A stretch of DNA of 64,000 bases from Mycobacterium ostraviense (lineage in GTDB: Bacteria; Actinomycetota; Actinomycetes; Mycobacteriales; Mycobacteriaceae). A program made the translations under genes and the position numbers. The number at the start of each line of letters is the position of its first letter. The first letter of the stretch is position 1. Under the pieces are notes generated by a model. It did not search any database. It saw only the letters and a list, made by a program, of their open reading frames with translations, and was not told where the DNA came from. The stretch covers positions 3,701,414 through 3,765,413 of the forward strand of contig NZ_NKRE01000001.1 in NCBI RefSeq assembly GCF_002705925.1, written 5' to 3'. This document shows positions 41,543-49,723 of the stretch, piece after piece.

Positions 41543-42559
41543 CTACCGCCCGGTCATCTTCAGCGTGCCCTTGGTGGTGAGCACCTTCCTGGCGGTGATG
41601 CGCTCATCCATGCGGGCCTGGCGCGCGAGGTAGCGCTGCTTGGACGCCTCGAACTTGTCGCACTCCGCCTCGAGCTCTTCCATCAGCTTGCCGAGGTCGT
41701 CGCGCATCTGGGCGGCTTCGCCGGTGAAGTCGTCCCGCTCGAAGATGCGCCACTTCTTCAGCACCGGCTTGACCACCTCGTCGAGGTGAATGCGAATGTC
41801 ATAGACGCCGCCGACGGCGATGATGACCGCCTTGCGGCGGAACTCGGGCACCAGGAAGCCGGGCATTTTGAAGTGGCGCAGAATCAGGTGCAGCGACTTC
41901 ATCGCCTGGTTGGGCGCCAAGTCGAACGCAGCCTCGCTGACGTCGCGGTAGAAGATCATGTGCAGGTTCTCATCGGCGGAGATCCTGGCCATCAGCTGGT
42001 CGGCCACCGGGTCGTTGCAGGCCTTACCGGTATTGCGGTGCGAAACCCGGGTTGCCAGCTCCTGGAAACTCACGTAGATGACAGAGTCGGTGACGCTCTC
42101 GGCGAAATACTCGCCCTGATGGTTCTGGCCCGGGCTGAAGCCCCGGTTGACCACCTCGAGGCGAAGCTTCTCCAGCTCCACGGGGTCGACGGATCGGGTC
42201 ACCACCAGGTAGTCGCGCAGCGCGATGCCGTGCCGGTTCTCCTCGGCGGTCCAGCGGTTGACCCACTGTCCCCAGGCGCCGTCCATGCCCATGTTCATCG
42301 CGATCTCGCGGTGATAGGACGGCAGGTTGTCCTCGGTGACCAGGTTCTGCACCATAGCCACCTGGGCGACGTCGGAAAGCTTGCTCTCTTCGGGATCCCA
42401 ATCCTGGCCGCCGAGCGCGTAGTAGTTCTTCCCGTCCGACCACGGGATGTAGTCGTGCGGGTTCCAGTTCTTGTGCATGCTGATGTGCCGGTTGAGGTAC
42501 TTCTCGACGACCGGTTCGAGTTCGTGCAGCAGCTGTAAGTCGGTCAGCTGGGCTGACAT
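41543..42559 (-). CDS. desA1: acyl-[ACP] desaturase DesA1
   Basis: 338 aa, the same length as M. tuberculosis DesA1; it starts MSAQLTDLQLLHELEPVVEK. Soluble di-iron acyl-ACP desaturase family with iron ligands in LVTEDNLPSYHREIAMN, TAEENRHGIALRDYL and ISADENLHMIFYRDV (the E and ExxH pattern). It is essential and introduces a double bond into mycolic acid precursors. ATG 42559 is 120 bp from the upstream TetR gene stop. The intergenic region holds a 12-bp direct repeat and a palindrome, consistent with control by a TetR-type repressor; in mycobacteria desA1 is a MadR target. Confidence 0.96.
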   Translation of the reverse strand: MSAQLTDLQLLHELEPVVEKYLNRHISMHKNWNPHDYIPWSDGKNYYALGGQDWDPEESKLSDVAQVAMVQNLVTEDNLPSYHREIAMNMGMDGAWGQWVNRWTAEENRHGIALRDYLVVTRSVDPVELEKLRLEVVNRGFSPGQNHQGEYFAESVTDSVIYVSFQELATRVSHRNTGKACNDPVADQLMARISADENLHMIFYRDVSEAAFDLAPNQAMKSLHLILRHFKMPGFLVPEFRRKAVIIAVGGVYDIRIHLDEVVKPVLKKWRIFERDDFTGEAAQMRDDLGKLMEELEAECDKFEASKQRYLARQARMDERITARKVLTTKGTLKMTGR

Positions 42560-42571
42560 AGTCCCTCCGGT

Positions 42572-42611
42572 TATCTGTGTCGATGGGTTGCAGTCAATAT
42601 ATCTGTGTCGA
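42572..42611. promoter_or_regulatory. 12-bp direct repeat in the desA1 promoter region
   Basis: TATCTGTGTCGA occurs at 42572-42583 and again at 42600-42611, start-to-start 28 bp, only 13 bp upstream of the desA1 start. Direct repeats of this precision are unlikely by chance and mark a likely regulator or promoter element. Which protein binds is unknown. Confidence 0.55.
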
Positions 42612-42643
42612 CCGGTATCAACAAGTTTGCCCGCGGCGCGGTG

Positions 42644-42659
42644 AGTCACGATTGTGACT
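42644..42659. promoter_or_regulatory. perfect palindrome between desA1 and the TetR gene
   Basis: AGTCAC-GATT-GTGACT, 6-bp arms around a 4-base centre. It is 9 bp after the TetR gene stop and about 85 bp upstream of desA1, so it could be an operator for desA1 or a small terminator. No U-tract follows. Confidence 0.5.
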
Positions 42660-42668
42660 GTGGCAACG

Positions 42669-43328
42669 TCAGTCGCGAGGCCGGGCCGCGGTGGAGTGCC
42701 CGGCTTCGTGGCCGGGTCGGTGCGGCACATGGCTGGCCGCCGCATTGAGCAGCATGTCGACGCAGTAGTCGATGAATTGCTGGCGGGTGGCTCCTAGTTG
42801 ACCATTCAGGTACGCGGTAAACAGGCCGGTCAGAGCGCCGATCAAGCTGGTGGCGACCAGTTTCTGCACAACCGGATCGACAATGCGGGAGAGCTTTCGC
42901 TGCAGCAGCTCGATGAAGTTGGGCATCCACTCCGCGCCGGAGCGGGTCAGTACCGGTTCCACCGTCGGTGCCAACAGCAGCACCCGCCCGCGCACCGGAT
43001 CATCGACCATCAGGGCGACGAATCGCTCGACGGCTTCCCGAGCGGTATGGGCCGACATGAGCGTGGCCATGGCCCGGGTGCAGACGTCGTCATATACTGC
43101 GCGCACGAAGTGGTCCCGGTCGGTGAAGCTTTCATAGAAGTAACGCTCGGTCAGGGCCGCCTTGCGGCAGACCGCACGCACCGTCAGCGCCGGCCCGTCC
43201 TTCTCGCCGAGCAGTTGCACACCGGCGGCGATCAGATTTTCCCGACGTACGGCGTGGCGGTCTTCCAGCGGGACGCCGGTCCAGCGGCCTCGGTTTTGAC
43301 CGGCCTGCACATCGCTCCTAAACTTCAA
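42669..43328 (-). CDS. TetR family transcriptional regulator
   Basis: 219 aa. N-terminal HTH of the TetR type: RRENLIAAGVQLLGEKDGPA, LTVRAVCRKAALTERYFYES and FTDRDHFVRAVYDDV (about residues 28-85). The rest is a helical ligand-binding domain ending in a Cys/Asp-containing dimer helix (FIDYCVDMLLNAAASHVPHR). It stands upstream of desA1 in the same direction and divergent to a DUF2236 gene. Given the neighbour it may sense acyl-CoA, but that is inference. Its position matches Rv0825c. Confidence 0.85.
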   Translation of the reverse strand: MKFRSDVQAGQNRGRWTGVPLEDRHAVRRENLIAAGVQLLGEKDGPALTVRAVCRKAALTERYFYESFTDRDHFVRAVYDDVCTRAMATLMSAHTAREAVERFVALMVDDPVRGRVLLLAPTVEPVLTRSGAEWMPNFIELLQRKLSRIVDPVVQKLVATSLIGALTGLFTAYLNGQLGATRQQFIDYCVDMLLNAAASHVPHRPGHEAGHSTAARPRD

Positions 43329-43385
43329 GTGACAACGCGTGTAGTCAGAATTGCTGACGTCGCCCTAACCACCGGGAAAGCACCA

Positions 43386-44438
43386 GTGACTCAAGATACG
43401 TCTGCTTCGTGCCCGCTGACCAGCGCCAAGGTGCAATCCTCGGCGGTCGGCGCCGCTGCCGGTGCGGCGCCGAACGACTCGGTAGCCGCCGGTTGCCCGG
43501 TTTCACCGCTGGGCTATGACGCACCACCGGTGCCGCTCGGCCCGGAATCGCTGACCTGGCGATACTTTGGCGACTGGTGCGGCATGCTACAGGGTCCCTG
43601 GGCCGGGTCCATGCAGAACATGCATCCCCAGCTGGGGGCGGCGGTCGAGCAGCACTCGACGTTCTTTCGGGAGCGCTGGCCGCGACTGTTGCGGTCGTTG
43701 TACCCGATCGGCGGCGTGGTTTTCGACGGCGACCGGGCTCCGGTCACCGGCGCCGAGGTGCGCGACTACCACGTGGACATCAAGGGCGTCGACGCGGCCG
43801 GGCGCCGCTACCACGCGTTGAACCCGGACGTCTTCTACTGGGCGCATGCCACGTTCTTCGTCGGGACCCTGCACGTCGCCGAGCGGTTCTGCGGCGGCCT
43901 GACCGAGGCGCAGCAGCGTCAGCTTTTCGACGAACACGTCCAGTGGTATCGGATGTACGGCATGAGCATGCGGCCCGTGCCGGCGTCCTGGGAGGAATTT
44001 CAGGTCTACTGGGACCACATGTGTCGCAACGTGCTGGAGAACAACTTTGCGGCGCGGGCCGTGCTGGATTTGACTGAGTTGCCCAAACCTCCTTTCGCCC
44101 AATGGATTCCGGACAGGTTGTGGGCGCTGCAGCGCAGGCTGCTGGCGCCGTTCTTCGTCTGGCTCACGGTCGGCCTCTACGACCCGCCGGTGCGCGAACT
44201 GATGGGCTACCAGTGGTCGCGCCGCGATGAATGGCTACACCGGCGCTTCGGTGACCTTGTCCGTCTGGTCTTCGCCGTCGTGCCGCGCCGGTACCGGAAG
44301 CACCCGCGTGCGCGGGCCGGCTGGGACCGGGTCAGCGGGCGGATCCCGGCCGACACCCCGCTGGTGCAGACTCCGGCGCGCAACCTGCCGCCACTGGATG
44401 AGCGCGGCAACCCCGCGCACTACTGCCCGAACGTCTGA
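43386..44438 (+). CDS. oxygenase MpaB family (DUF2236) protein
   Basis: 350 aa from GTG 43386 (Rv0826 is 351). The DUF2236/ER-bound oxygenase family is recognised by LTWRYFGDWCGMLQGPWAGS, NMHPQLGAAVEQHSTF, DYHVDIKGVDAAGRRYHALN, PDVFYWAHATFFVGTLHVAE and RPVPASWEEFQVYWDHM, with His residues suited to a haem or iron site. The fungal relative MpaB is an oxygenase in mycophenolate synthesis; Lcp rubber oxygenases are more distant relatives. The substrate is unknown. It is divergent from the TetR gene, 57 bp between starts, so TetR may control it. Confidence 0.8.
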   Translation: MTQDTSASCPLTSAKVQSSAVGAAAGAAPNDSVAAGCPVSPLGYDAPPVPLGPESLTWRYFGDWCGMLQGPWAGSMQNMHPQLGAAVEQHSTFFRERWPRLLRSLYPIGGVVFDGDRAPVTGAEVRDYHVDIKGVDAAGRRYHALNPDVFYWAHATFFVGTLHVAERFCGGLTEAQQRQLFDEHVQWYRMYGMSMRPVPASWEEFQVYWDHMCRNVLENNFAARAVLDLTELPKPPFAQWIPDRLWALQRRLLAPFFVWLTVGLYDPPVRELMGYQWSRRDEWLHRRFGDLVRLVFAVVPRRYRKHPRARAGWDRVSGRIPADTPLVQTPARNLPPLDERGNPAHYCPNV

Positions 44439-44447
44439 ACCCTCGAC

Positions 44448-44660
44448 TCAGCTGTGCGCGTGGCTGTGCACCTGTTCAACGTCTTCGAGGCCGCGCTGAT
44501 GGACGTGCTCGTGGGTGTGCTGGGTCCCGTCGTCGTGTGAGTGCGGGTGCTCGTGGGCGACGTGCTCGTGCTCATGGCTGGTATGCGAGTGGCTGTGGGT
44601 CATGTCGCCGTGCTGGTGGTCGTGTGTGTGCGGCGCGTCATGGGTGTGGTTGGCTACCAT
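44448..44660 (-). CDS. histidine-rich metal-binding protein
   Basis: 70 aa with 23 His (about one third), plus many Asp and Glu: HTHDAPHTHDHQHGD, HSHSHTSHEHEHVAHEHPHS and HTHEHVHQ. The ATG at 44660 has a strong ribosome site (GAGGAGGTAACGATC). Such His-rich proteins chelate Ni, Co or Zn and serve as storage or chaperone proteins. It lies 49 bp after the nickel/cobalt sensor gene kmtR on the same strand, a guilt-by-association argument for nickel or cobalt buffering. It has no membrane segment and no signal peptide. I do not recall this gene at the H37Rv locus. Confidence 0.8.
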   Translation of the reverse strand: MVANHTHDAPHTHDHQHGDMTHSHSHTSHEHEHVAHEHPHSHDDGTQHTHEHVHQRGLEDVEQVHSHAHS

Positions 44661-44709
44661 GATCGTTACCTCCTCAATGTGAAATATGTTGTGGTGCTAT
44701 TGGATTCGG

Positions 44710-45090
44710 TTATCCAGCGTCTGGTGTTCCGGTGATTGCCTGCAGTCCGTCGCCGCGGTGGTGGCGGGGCACGCCGGGACCGGCGTGTTCGGCGTTGAAG
44801 ACGGCATCGATGACGAGTTGGCGCACGTGGTCGTTTTCCAGGCTGTAGAAGATCGTCGTACCGTCGCGGCGGGTGCGTACCAAGCGCGCCATCCGTAGCT
44901 TGGCCAGATGTTGGGACACCGACGGCGCCGGCTTGCGTACGTGTTCGGCCAGCTCGTTGACCGACATCTCGCTCGTTGCCAGGGACCACAAAATCTGCAC
45001 GCGGGTGGCGTCGGCGAGCATCCGGAACACCTCGACCACGAGGCCGGCCTGGTCGTCGGGCAACCTTGTTGGTCTGTTATTTGCGCGCAT
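44710..45090 (-). CDS. kmtR: ArsR-family nickel/cobalt sensor KmtR
   Basis: 126 aa. ArsR winged helix: FRMLADATRVQILWSLATSE, MSVNELAEHVRKPAPSVSQH (recognition helix) and MARLVRTRRDGTTIFYSLEN wing. KmtR of M. tuberculosis represses a Ni/Co exporter and releases DNA on metal binding via His and Glu near the C-terminus; the matching residues are visible in NDHVRQLVIDAVFNAEHAG and VPRHHRGD. It is followed by a His-rich protein gene that is probably in the same transcript, so metal excess would induce both. Confidence 0.9.
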   Translation of the reverse strand: MRANNRPTRLPDDQAGLVVEVFRMLADATRVQILWSLATSEMSVNELAEHVRKPAPSVSQHLAKLRMARLVRTRRDGTTIFYSLENDHVRQLVIDAVFNAEHAGPGVPRHHRGDGLQAITGTPDAG

Positions 45091-45137
45091 ACGCAGATAG
45101 TAATGCAGGTTGGTGTGCTGTCAAGATTTTCGCTGGG

Positions 45138-45638
45138 TCAGCCGGGCGGGGCGACGGTGGCCGTGCGTTGCCCGCCGTTGCGCTCCTGCCAGAAGCGGTA
45201 GACGTCGACGGCGGTAGCGCGCGGTTGGTACCGCATCGGCAGCCGCCGATGCCGCCAGTCTTTGGCGAATTCCTCGTAAAAGGTGGCAAGTTCGAAGTAT
45301 TTGCGGTCGTCGACGTAATGCGGCTCGTAGGCGTCGCGGGTCGTCAGAAATACCACTTCGTCGGGTGAGCAGTAGTACAGCGATCCGAGGCACATGGGGC
45401 ACGGGTGCGCCAACACGTAAATAGTGGTACCCACCAGGTGCTCGGTGCCCAGCTTGGTGCAGGCCTCCCGGATGGCGAGGATCTCGGCGTGAGCGGTGGG
45501 ATCGTTGGTCTGGGCGACCTTGTTGGCGCTTTCGGCAAGGATCTCGCCGTCTTTGACGATGACCGTCGCAAAGGGGCGGCCGCCCTCGGCGACGTTCTGG
45601 CGAGCGAGATCGATGGTGCGCTGGGCGAAGTCGACCAT
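45138..45638 (-). CDS. CMP/guanine deaminase-family zinc enzyme
   Basis: 166 aa. The cytidine-deaminase fold with zinc ligands HAE (NDPTAHAEILAIREA, His and catalytic Glu) and PCxxC (AHPCPMCLGSLYYCSPDEVV). The N-terminus FAQRTIDLARQNVAEGGRPF, ATVIVKDGEILAESANKV and the C-terminal aromatic segment (ELATFYEEFAKDWRHRRLPM) resemble guanine deaminases of the GuaD type rather than tRNA adenosine deaminase. It corresponds to Rv0828c but with a longer C-terminus. It starts about 90 bp from the divergent methyltransferase gene. Confidence 0.85.
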   Translation of the reverse strand: MVDFAQRTIDLARQNVAEGGRPFATVIVKDGEILAESANKVAQTNDPTAHAEILAIREACTKLGTEHLVGTTIYVLAHPCPMCLGSLYYCSPDEVVFLTTRDAYEPHYVDDRKYFELATFYEEFAKDWRHRRLPMRYQPRATAVDVYRFWQERNGGQRTATVAPPG

Positions 45639-45727
45639 GGTTGGTCAGAGTAGCCCGGCAGACACGGTCGAGCCTGTGATAGTAACTAGGTTATCTATAT
45701 TTTCTTGGTTTCGATCAAGGAGCTTCC

Positions 45728-46633
45728 ATGGTGCGTTCCGATCGTGATCGCTGGGACTTGGCGACGAGCGTGGGCGCGACGGCAACCATGGTGGCCGCTC
45801 AGCGCGCGCTGGCCGCTAGCCGCGAGTTTGCGCTGATTGACGACCCGTTCGCCGCGCCATTGGTCCGAGCGGTCGGCATGGATGTCTATACCCGGATGGT
45901 GGACGGGCAGATTCCGGTCGAGGAGGACTCCGAGTTCGACCCGGAGCGGGTGGCCCGCGGGATGGCCTGCCGGACCAGGTTCTATGACCGGTTCTTCCTC
46001 GAGGCCGCGCGGAGCGGCATCGTCCAGGTGGTTATCTTGGCGTCGGGCCTGGATGCCCGCGCCTTCCGGCTGCCGTGGCCGACGGGCACCGTCGTCTACG
46101 AAGTCGACATGCCAGAGGTGATCGCGTTCAAGACGTCGACGCTGAGCGGTCTCGGCGCCGAGCCCACCGCCCAGCGCCGCACCGTCGCGGTCGACTTGCG
46201 CGACGACTGGGCCGCCGCGCTGCAGGCGGCGGGATTCGATGGGAAGGTCCCTTCGGCATGGAGCGCCGAAGGGTTGCTGGTCTACTTGCCGGAGGACGCG
46301 CAGGACGCCCTGTTCGACAACATCACCGCGTTGAGCGCCCCGGGCAGCCGGCTGGCGTTCGAATTCGTGCCCGACACCGCAATTTTCGCCGACGAGCGAT
46401 GGCGCACCCATCACGACCGGATGAGCGAACTCGGGTTCGACATCGACTTCAACGAGCTGGTGTATCACTGCCAACGCAGCCATATCATCGAGCATCTGTC
46501 GGACCGGGGCTGGCAGACGTCGTCACGCACCGTCAAAGAACTCCACCAGGCCAACGGCTTCGAATATCCCGACGACGAACTCGCGACCGCATTCGCCGAC
46601 GTGACCTACACCAGTGCGGTGCTCGGATGCTGA
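45728..46633 (+). CDS. SAM-dependent methyltransferase, LCMT/PPM-type family
   Basis: 301 aa, same length as Rv0830. The family signature of the large mycobacterial O-methyltransferase set is clear: RWDLATSVGATATMVAAQRA, LIDDPFAAPLVRAVGMDVYT, ARTRFYDRFF-like CRTRFYDRFFLEAARSGI, the SAM loop VVILASGLDARAFRLPWPTG, YEVDMPEVIAFK and AWSAEGLLVYLPEDAQDALF. The family (TIGR00027) is expanded in mycobacteria and its substrates are unknown; the fold matches leucine-carboxyl methyltransferases. ATG 45728 follows GATCAAGGAGC. It is divergent from the deaminase gene. Confidence 0.9.
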   Translation: MVRSDRDRWDLATSVGATATMVAAQRALAASREFALIDDPFAAPLVRAVGMDVYTRMVDGQIPVEEDSEFDPERVARGMACRTRFYDRFFLEAARSGIVQVVILASGLDARAFRLPWPTGTVVYEVDMPEVIAFKTSTLSGLGAEPTAQRRTVAVDLRDDWAAALQAAGFDGKVPSAWSAEGLLVYLPEDAQDALFDNITALSAPGSRLAFEFVPDTAIFADERWRTHHDRMSELGFDIDFNELVYHCQRSHIIEHLSDRGWQTSSRTVKELHQANGFEYPDDELATAFADVTYTSAVLGC

Positions 46634-46657
46634 AGTGTCGGCCCTCGCCTGAGTGGT

Positions 46658-47473
46658 CTATTGACGAAGCAGCTCGTCTTTGAGCCGGGCGGTGATCAGG
46701 TCCTGGAACACCTCGCGCGCGGGACCGTACAAGTCGGTCAAGGTGGATACGAGCGCGTCCCGGTTGTATTCGGGGATGGAGCCGCCCACCGGAGTCCAGA
46801 AGCTGTCGATGTCCATGAGGAAGAACGGACCGGTCTGCGGCGGCGTGATGCGGCGCAGATGGTAGCTCTGATCCAGCGCCTGGCCCACACCGGGCCCGTA
46901 CCGCAAGATCAGTGACTTGCCCGGTTGGGGTTCGCGGTAGACCGCGGCACCCTGCCACTCGGTCAGCGACAGGCCGCCCGGTGCGATGCGGTAGGGCCCG
47001 AGCAGTTGCTCGTCGATCCAGTTGCCCCAGTTGACCCGGCCGTCGACCCCAACCGGGACCCGGATCTCGAGGACGTATCGCAGGCCGATGCGCTCTACTC
47101 CGACGATCGACGAAACCTGCGCGCGGGCGTCGGCGACCCGTAACACGAGGTCGCAAAAGGTCTCGAAGTCGCGGTAAGCGCTGGTTTCGACGACGATAGC
47201 CTGGTTCTTCAGTGAGGCCGAAACCGTATTGTCCCGGTTGCCGTAGCGGACGAAGCGGTCCGCAACGGGGGTCGGGGCGGCGCCGGGTGCCGTCACTCCC
47301 CAACTCACGTCCTGCGCCTGCCGCTCGATCGGCAAGTCGTTGATCAGAAGGTGTTTGAGTTCCCGGCTGGTTGATTCGGTGAGGGAATCCGTTGCCGGGT
47401 GCCGGATTTCCATCGTCACCAGGGCGACGGGCGCGTTGGGTTGGATTCCATCCTGACTCATTTCGGGAAGCAT
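46658..47473 (-). CDS. TIGR04255 family protein (Rv0831c type)
   Basis: 271 aa, the same length as Rv0831c, with which it is nearly colinear as I remember it. Segments: NAPVALVTMEIRHPATDSLT, LKHLLINDLPIERQAQDVSW, VSSIVGVERIGLRYVLEIRV, WQGAAVYREPQPGKSLILRY and the C-terminal LYGPAREVFQDLITARLKDE. TIGR04255 proteins occur as orphans or beside toxin-like and phage genes; their role is unknown. ATG 47473 chosen; ATG 47461 also possible. It precedes the tRNA-Lys gene on the same strand and is the last core gene before the tRNA-bounded island. Confidence 0.8.
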   Translation of the reverse strand: MLPEMSQDGIQPNAPVALVTMEIRHPATDSLTESTSRELKHLLINDLPIERQAQDVSWGVTAPGAAPTPVADRFVRYGNRDNTVSASLKNQAIVVETSAYRDFETFCDLVLRVADARAQVSSIVGVERIGLRYVLEIRVPVGVDGRVNWGNWIDEQLLGPYRIAPGGLSLTEWQGAAVYREPQPGKSLILRYGPGVGQALDQSYHLRRITPPQTGPFFLMDIDSFWTPVGGSIPEYNRDALVSTLTDLYGPAREVFQDLITARLKDELLRQ

Positions 47474-47681
47474 AGCCGCAGCATAGCCAAGCGGTGCAGG
47501 GCTTCAAACGCCGGCCGACCATGCGCGCCCTCGCCGGCGCGGCGTGGTTGCCAGGAGGCGGTCGATCGGCGCGATCGGCGGCCGCGGTTGGGCGGCTTGC
47601 GTGGGCAGTGTCGACGGTCGCCGCGGGCGATCGGCCGGGGTACCGCCCGGCATGGGCGGCGGGCGAATTCGTGGTTCTCGG

Positions 47682-47754
47682 TGCCCCCACCAGGACTCGA
47701 ACCTGGGACCTGCGGATTAAAAGTCCGTAGCTCTACCAACTGAGCTATAGGGGC
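47682..47754 (-). tRNA. lysT: tRNA-Lys (TTT)
   Basis: 73 nt on the minus strand. Acceptor GCCCCTA pairs with TGGGGGC; the anticodon loop ACTTTTAAT gives TTT; T-arm GGTTCGAGTCC is intact. No encoded CCA. First of four tRNA genes, in the order known from M. tuberculosis (Lys, Glu, Asp, Phe). Confidence 0.97.
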
Positions 47755-47877
47755 GCGGAGTCCCAGGATACTGCGTGCCCGGGCGAAGCTCGTTTGAGGA
47801 TTAGGCCCGGGGTGACCTAAGCTGACGTGGCTCCCAATGATGACCAGGTTGCGAGTGCCCCGGAGAGATTCGGTTCT

Positions 47878-47951
47878 GCCCCCTTCGTCTAGACGGCCTA
47901 GGACGCCGCCCTTTCAAGGCGGTAACGCGGGTTCGAATCCCGTAGGGGGTA
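47878..47951 (+). tRNA. gluT: tRNA-Glu (TTC)
   Basis: 74 nt. Anticodon stem CCGCC/GGCGG with loop CTTTCAA gives TTC. T-loop GGTTCGAATCC intact; acceptor GCCCCCT with AGGGGGT. Followed by tRNA-Asp after 37 bp. Confidence 0.97.
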
Positions 47952-47988
47952 CCCTGCGATGCGGGTATCGCGGAGCAGTAGCAAGCAT

Positions 47989-48062
47989 GGCCCTGTGGCG
48001 CAGTTGGTTAGCGCGCCGCCCTGTCACGGCGGAGGTCGCGGGTTCGAGTCCCGTCAGGGTCG
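47989..48062 (+). tRNA. aspT: tRNA-Asp (GTC)
   Basis: 74 nt. Acceptor GGCCCTG with CAGGGTC; anticodon loop CTGTCAC gives GTC; T-arm GGTTCGAGTCC. CCA not encoded. Confidence 0.97.
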
Positions 48063-48091
48063 CCTATACGGCCAGGCACATGCTGCCTTCC

Positions 48092-48165
48092 GGCCAGGTA
48101 GCTCAGTCGGTATGAGCGTCCGCCTGAAAAGCGGAAGGTCGGCGGTTCGATCCCGCCCCTGGCCA
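48092..48165 (+). tRNA. pheU: tRNA-Phe (GAA)
   Basis: 74 nt plus an encoded CCA at 48166-48168. Anticodon stem CCGC/GCGG with loop CTGAAAA gives GAA. It is the last tRNA of the cluster and marks the border of the degenerate island to the right; tRNA 3' ends are common integration sites. Confidence 0.97.
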
Positions 48166-48168
48166 CCA

Positions 48169-48456
48169 GTTCTGATCTGCATGGACGAGGTGACGGCACT
48201 CTATGGATGTTCTGGTGTGTCCGGTTCCTGTCCGTTCGCTTGGTTCGCGACGGAGCTGTTGAGCCGGTCAAGGTTTGTGGCGACATGGTCACCTCGGGAT
48301 CGGGACGTTGCGTTGCATCGTCAGCCACCCGACCAGGATCTTCGATCCCGGTCGCTCGGGCCAACGTCGTCGCCTTGCTTGCCATCTCGGGGAGTCTCCT
48401 CCATCCCCGCCCTCGGGTCACTAATTGTCAGCGGGCGGGCGCCTCAGCCCAGGTTG
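48169..48456. other. non-coding stretch right of tRNA-Phe
   Basis: About 290 bp without a gene I can recognise. No integrase and no repeat of the tRNA-Phe 3' end was noticed inside the window. Confidence 0.4.
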
Positions 48457-48669
48457 GCAGAGAGGGATCCCGAACGCTACGCCGCCGACTTCTCCAAGAT
48501 CATCAACGAAGTGCTACAGCCGCTGGCCGGTGTTGAAAGCACGGAACTCGAAGTGCGGGTGGATATCACCGCCACGAATCCGGCAGGCTTCGACGACACT
48601 AAACGCAGGGTCGTCGGTGAGAACGCGACGACGTTGAAGTTCGAACAACAAGGGTTCGAGCACGAGTAG
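48457..48669 (+). pseudogene. DUF499-type ATPase C-terminal remnant
   Basis: The last 70 codons of a lost gene: RYAADFSKIINEVLQPLAGV, STELEVRVDITATNPAGFDD and RRVVGENATTLKFEQQGFEH. This matches the C-terminal end of large DUF499 ATPases (about 1000 aa), which occur in phage-defence and restriction neighbourhoods. The start and all ATPase motifs are missing. It ends convergently with the HIRAN-like gene. The family call rests on the D-x-T/A-GF-DD...ENA-TLKF ending and is moderate. Confidence 0.55.
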
Positions 48670-48860
48670 GCCCCAGAACACTGCCCACCTACCGCGAGAA
48701 CAGGCTTTGGTTCGTTGGACCCCGGCCTCAAGCGAAGTGGCGAGGCCGGGGCCATTCGACTAGCGCACAGACCGCACGGTCATCCCCAACGCTGGTGACG
48801 AAGCCGTTTGTTTCACCGGCCGCATCGGAGTGCACTACGCCAAGTGTAGGGGACCCCATC

Positions 48861-49625
48861 TCAGTCAAGCGGCGGCCACACACCCCCAGTAAACGTCGCC
48901 GTTCCCGGATCGATCCGGCCCGAGACCCGCACGAGCAGTCGCATGTGCCAGGGGGCGAGAGGGCCGTTGTTCTGCAGCAACTCCACCGCACCGCCCCCGG
49001 ATCGCACCTGCCGTGCGTAGTCGATAAGTAGGTCCGGTATCCAACCCACTGCCGCGCCCTCGGCCGTCGTGAGGAGAAGGGCCCGTGGGTTGGCCTCGTT
49101 GGTGTCGTCGTCGACCACCATGAGGTGGTCCCCACCACGGAGCGAACTCGCGGCAGCTTCCGTGCCGTACTGGCGAATCGCATAGCTGACCCCACGAGCC
49201 AGAAAAACCGCTTGAGTGCCTCCGTCGTCAGCGACGGGCGGTGCCTCAGCGAGGTACACGTTGTCGCCCTTTTGTTCTCCGCCGCTGCGGCTGAGGATGT
49301 CGAGCCGCGGCGCGTCAACTGTGAGGCCTAGCCATCGCACGTACTGCGGGAAGTCGGGTCGTTTGCGGTCCATCACGCGTAGGTCAAAGAACGGCCAGAG
49401 CCGGGCCGACTCATAAACCCGGTCCAAGTCCGGAAACCCGATGAATGGGCGGAACCCCTCGACGGTCTCGTCAACCTCTGCGAGGTACCGGAACCGATAA
49501 CCACCGGCACGCTGATCCAGAACCCCAACGGGTGCGGTGATGCCCCGCGGTCTGTTGCGCCAGGCGATGGCGAAGCGCCGCACGACCTGTTTGGTCTGCG
49601 GTTTTAGCAGCTCAGCAGAGGACAT
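48861..49625 (-). CDS. HIRAN-like domain protein of a HipA-like module
   Basis: 254 aa. The C-terminal half has a HIRAN-like pattern: AVFLARGVSYAIRQYG, then GGDHLMVVDDDTNEANPRAL, a strand with AAVGWIPDLLIDYARQV and a closing VRVSGRIDP. HIRAN domains bind ssDNA or modified 3' ends in eukaryotic helicases; in bacteria they are often paired with HipA-like kinases. The N-terminal part (WRNRPRGITAPVGVLDQRAG, GYRFRYLAEVDETVEGFRPF) resembles HipA N-terminal partners in general layout. It is the last gene of a three-gene minus-strand operon, and its start overlaps the end of the shifted frame of the upstream kinase. Confidence 0.6.
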   Translation of the reverse strand: MSSAELLKPQTKQVVRRFAIAWRNRPRGITAPVGVLDQRAGGYRFRYLAEVDETVEGFRPFIGFPDLDRVYESARLWPFFDLRVMDRKRPDFPQYVRWLGLTVDAPRLDILSRSGGEQKGDNVYLAEAPPVADDGGTQAVFLARGVSYAIRQYGTEAAASSLRGGDHLMVVDDDTNEANPRALLLTTAEGAAVGWIPDLLIDYARQVRSGGGAVELLQNNGPLAPWHMRLLVRVSGRIDPGTATFTGGVWPPLD

Positions 49626-49723
49626 CGAGCAATCTCCCTCGGTTAATCATGACCAGCTCGACGGTGAAGTGGCGCGCAACGTCGGACAGTCCCGGTGCGG
49701 CGGCAACCAGATCCCCAACGGAC

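Noticed and set aside
48092..48168. An att site with a repeated tRNA-Phe 3' end.
   Set aside because: No second copy of the GGTTCGATCCCGCCCCTGG segment was noticed within the window; it may lie beyond the end.
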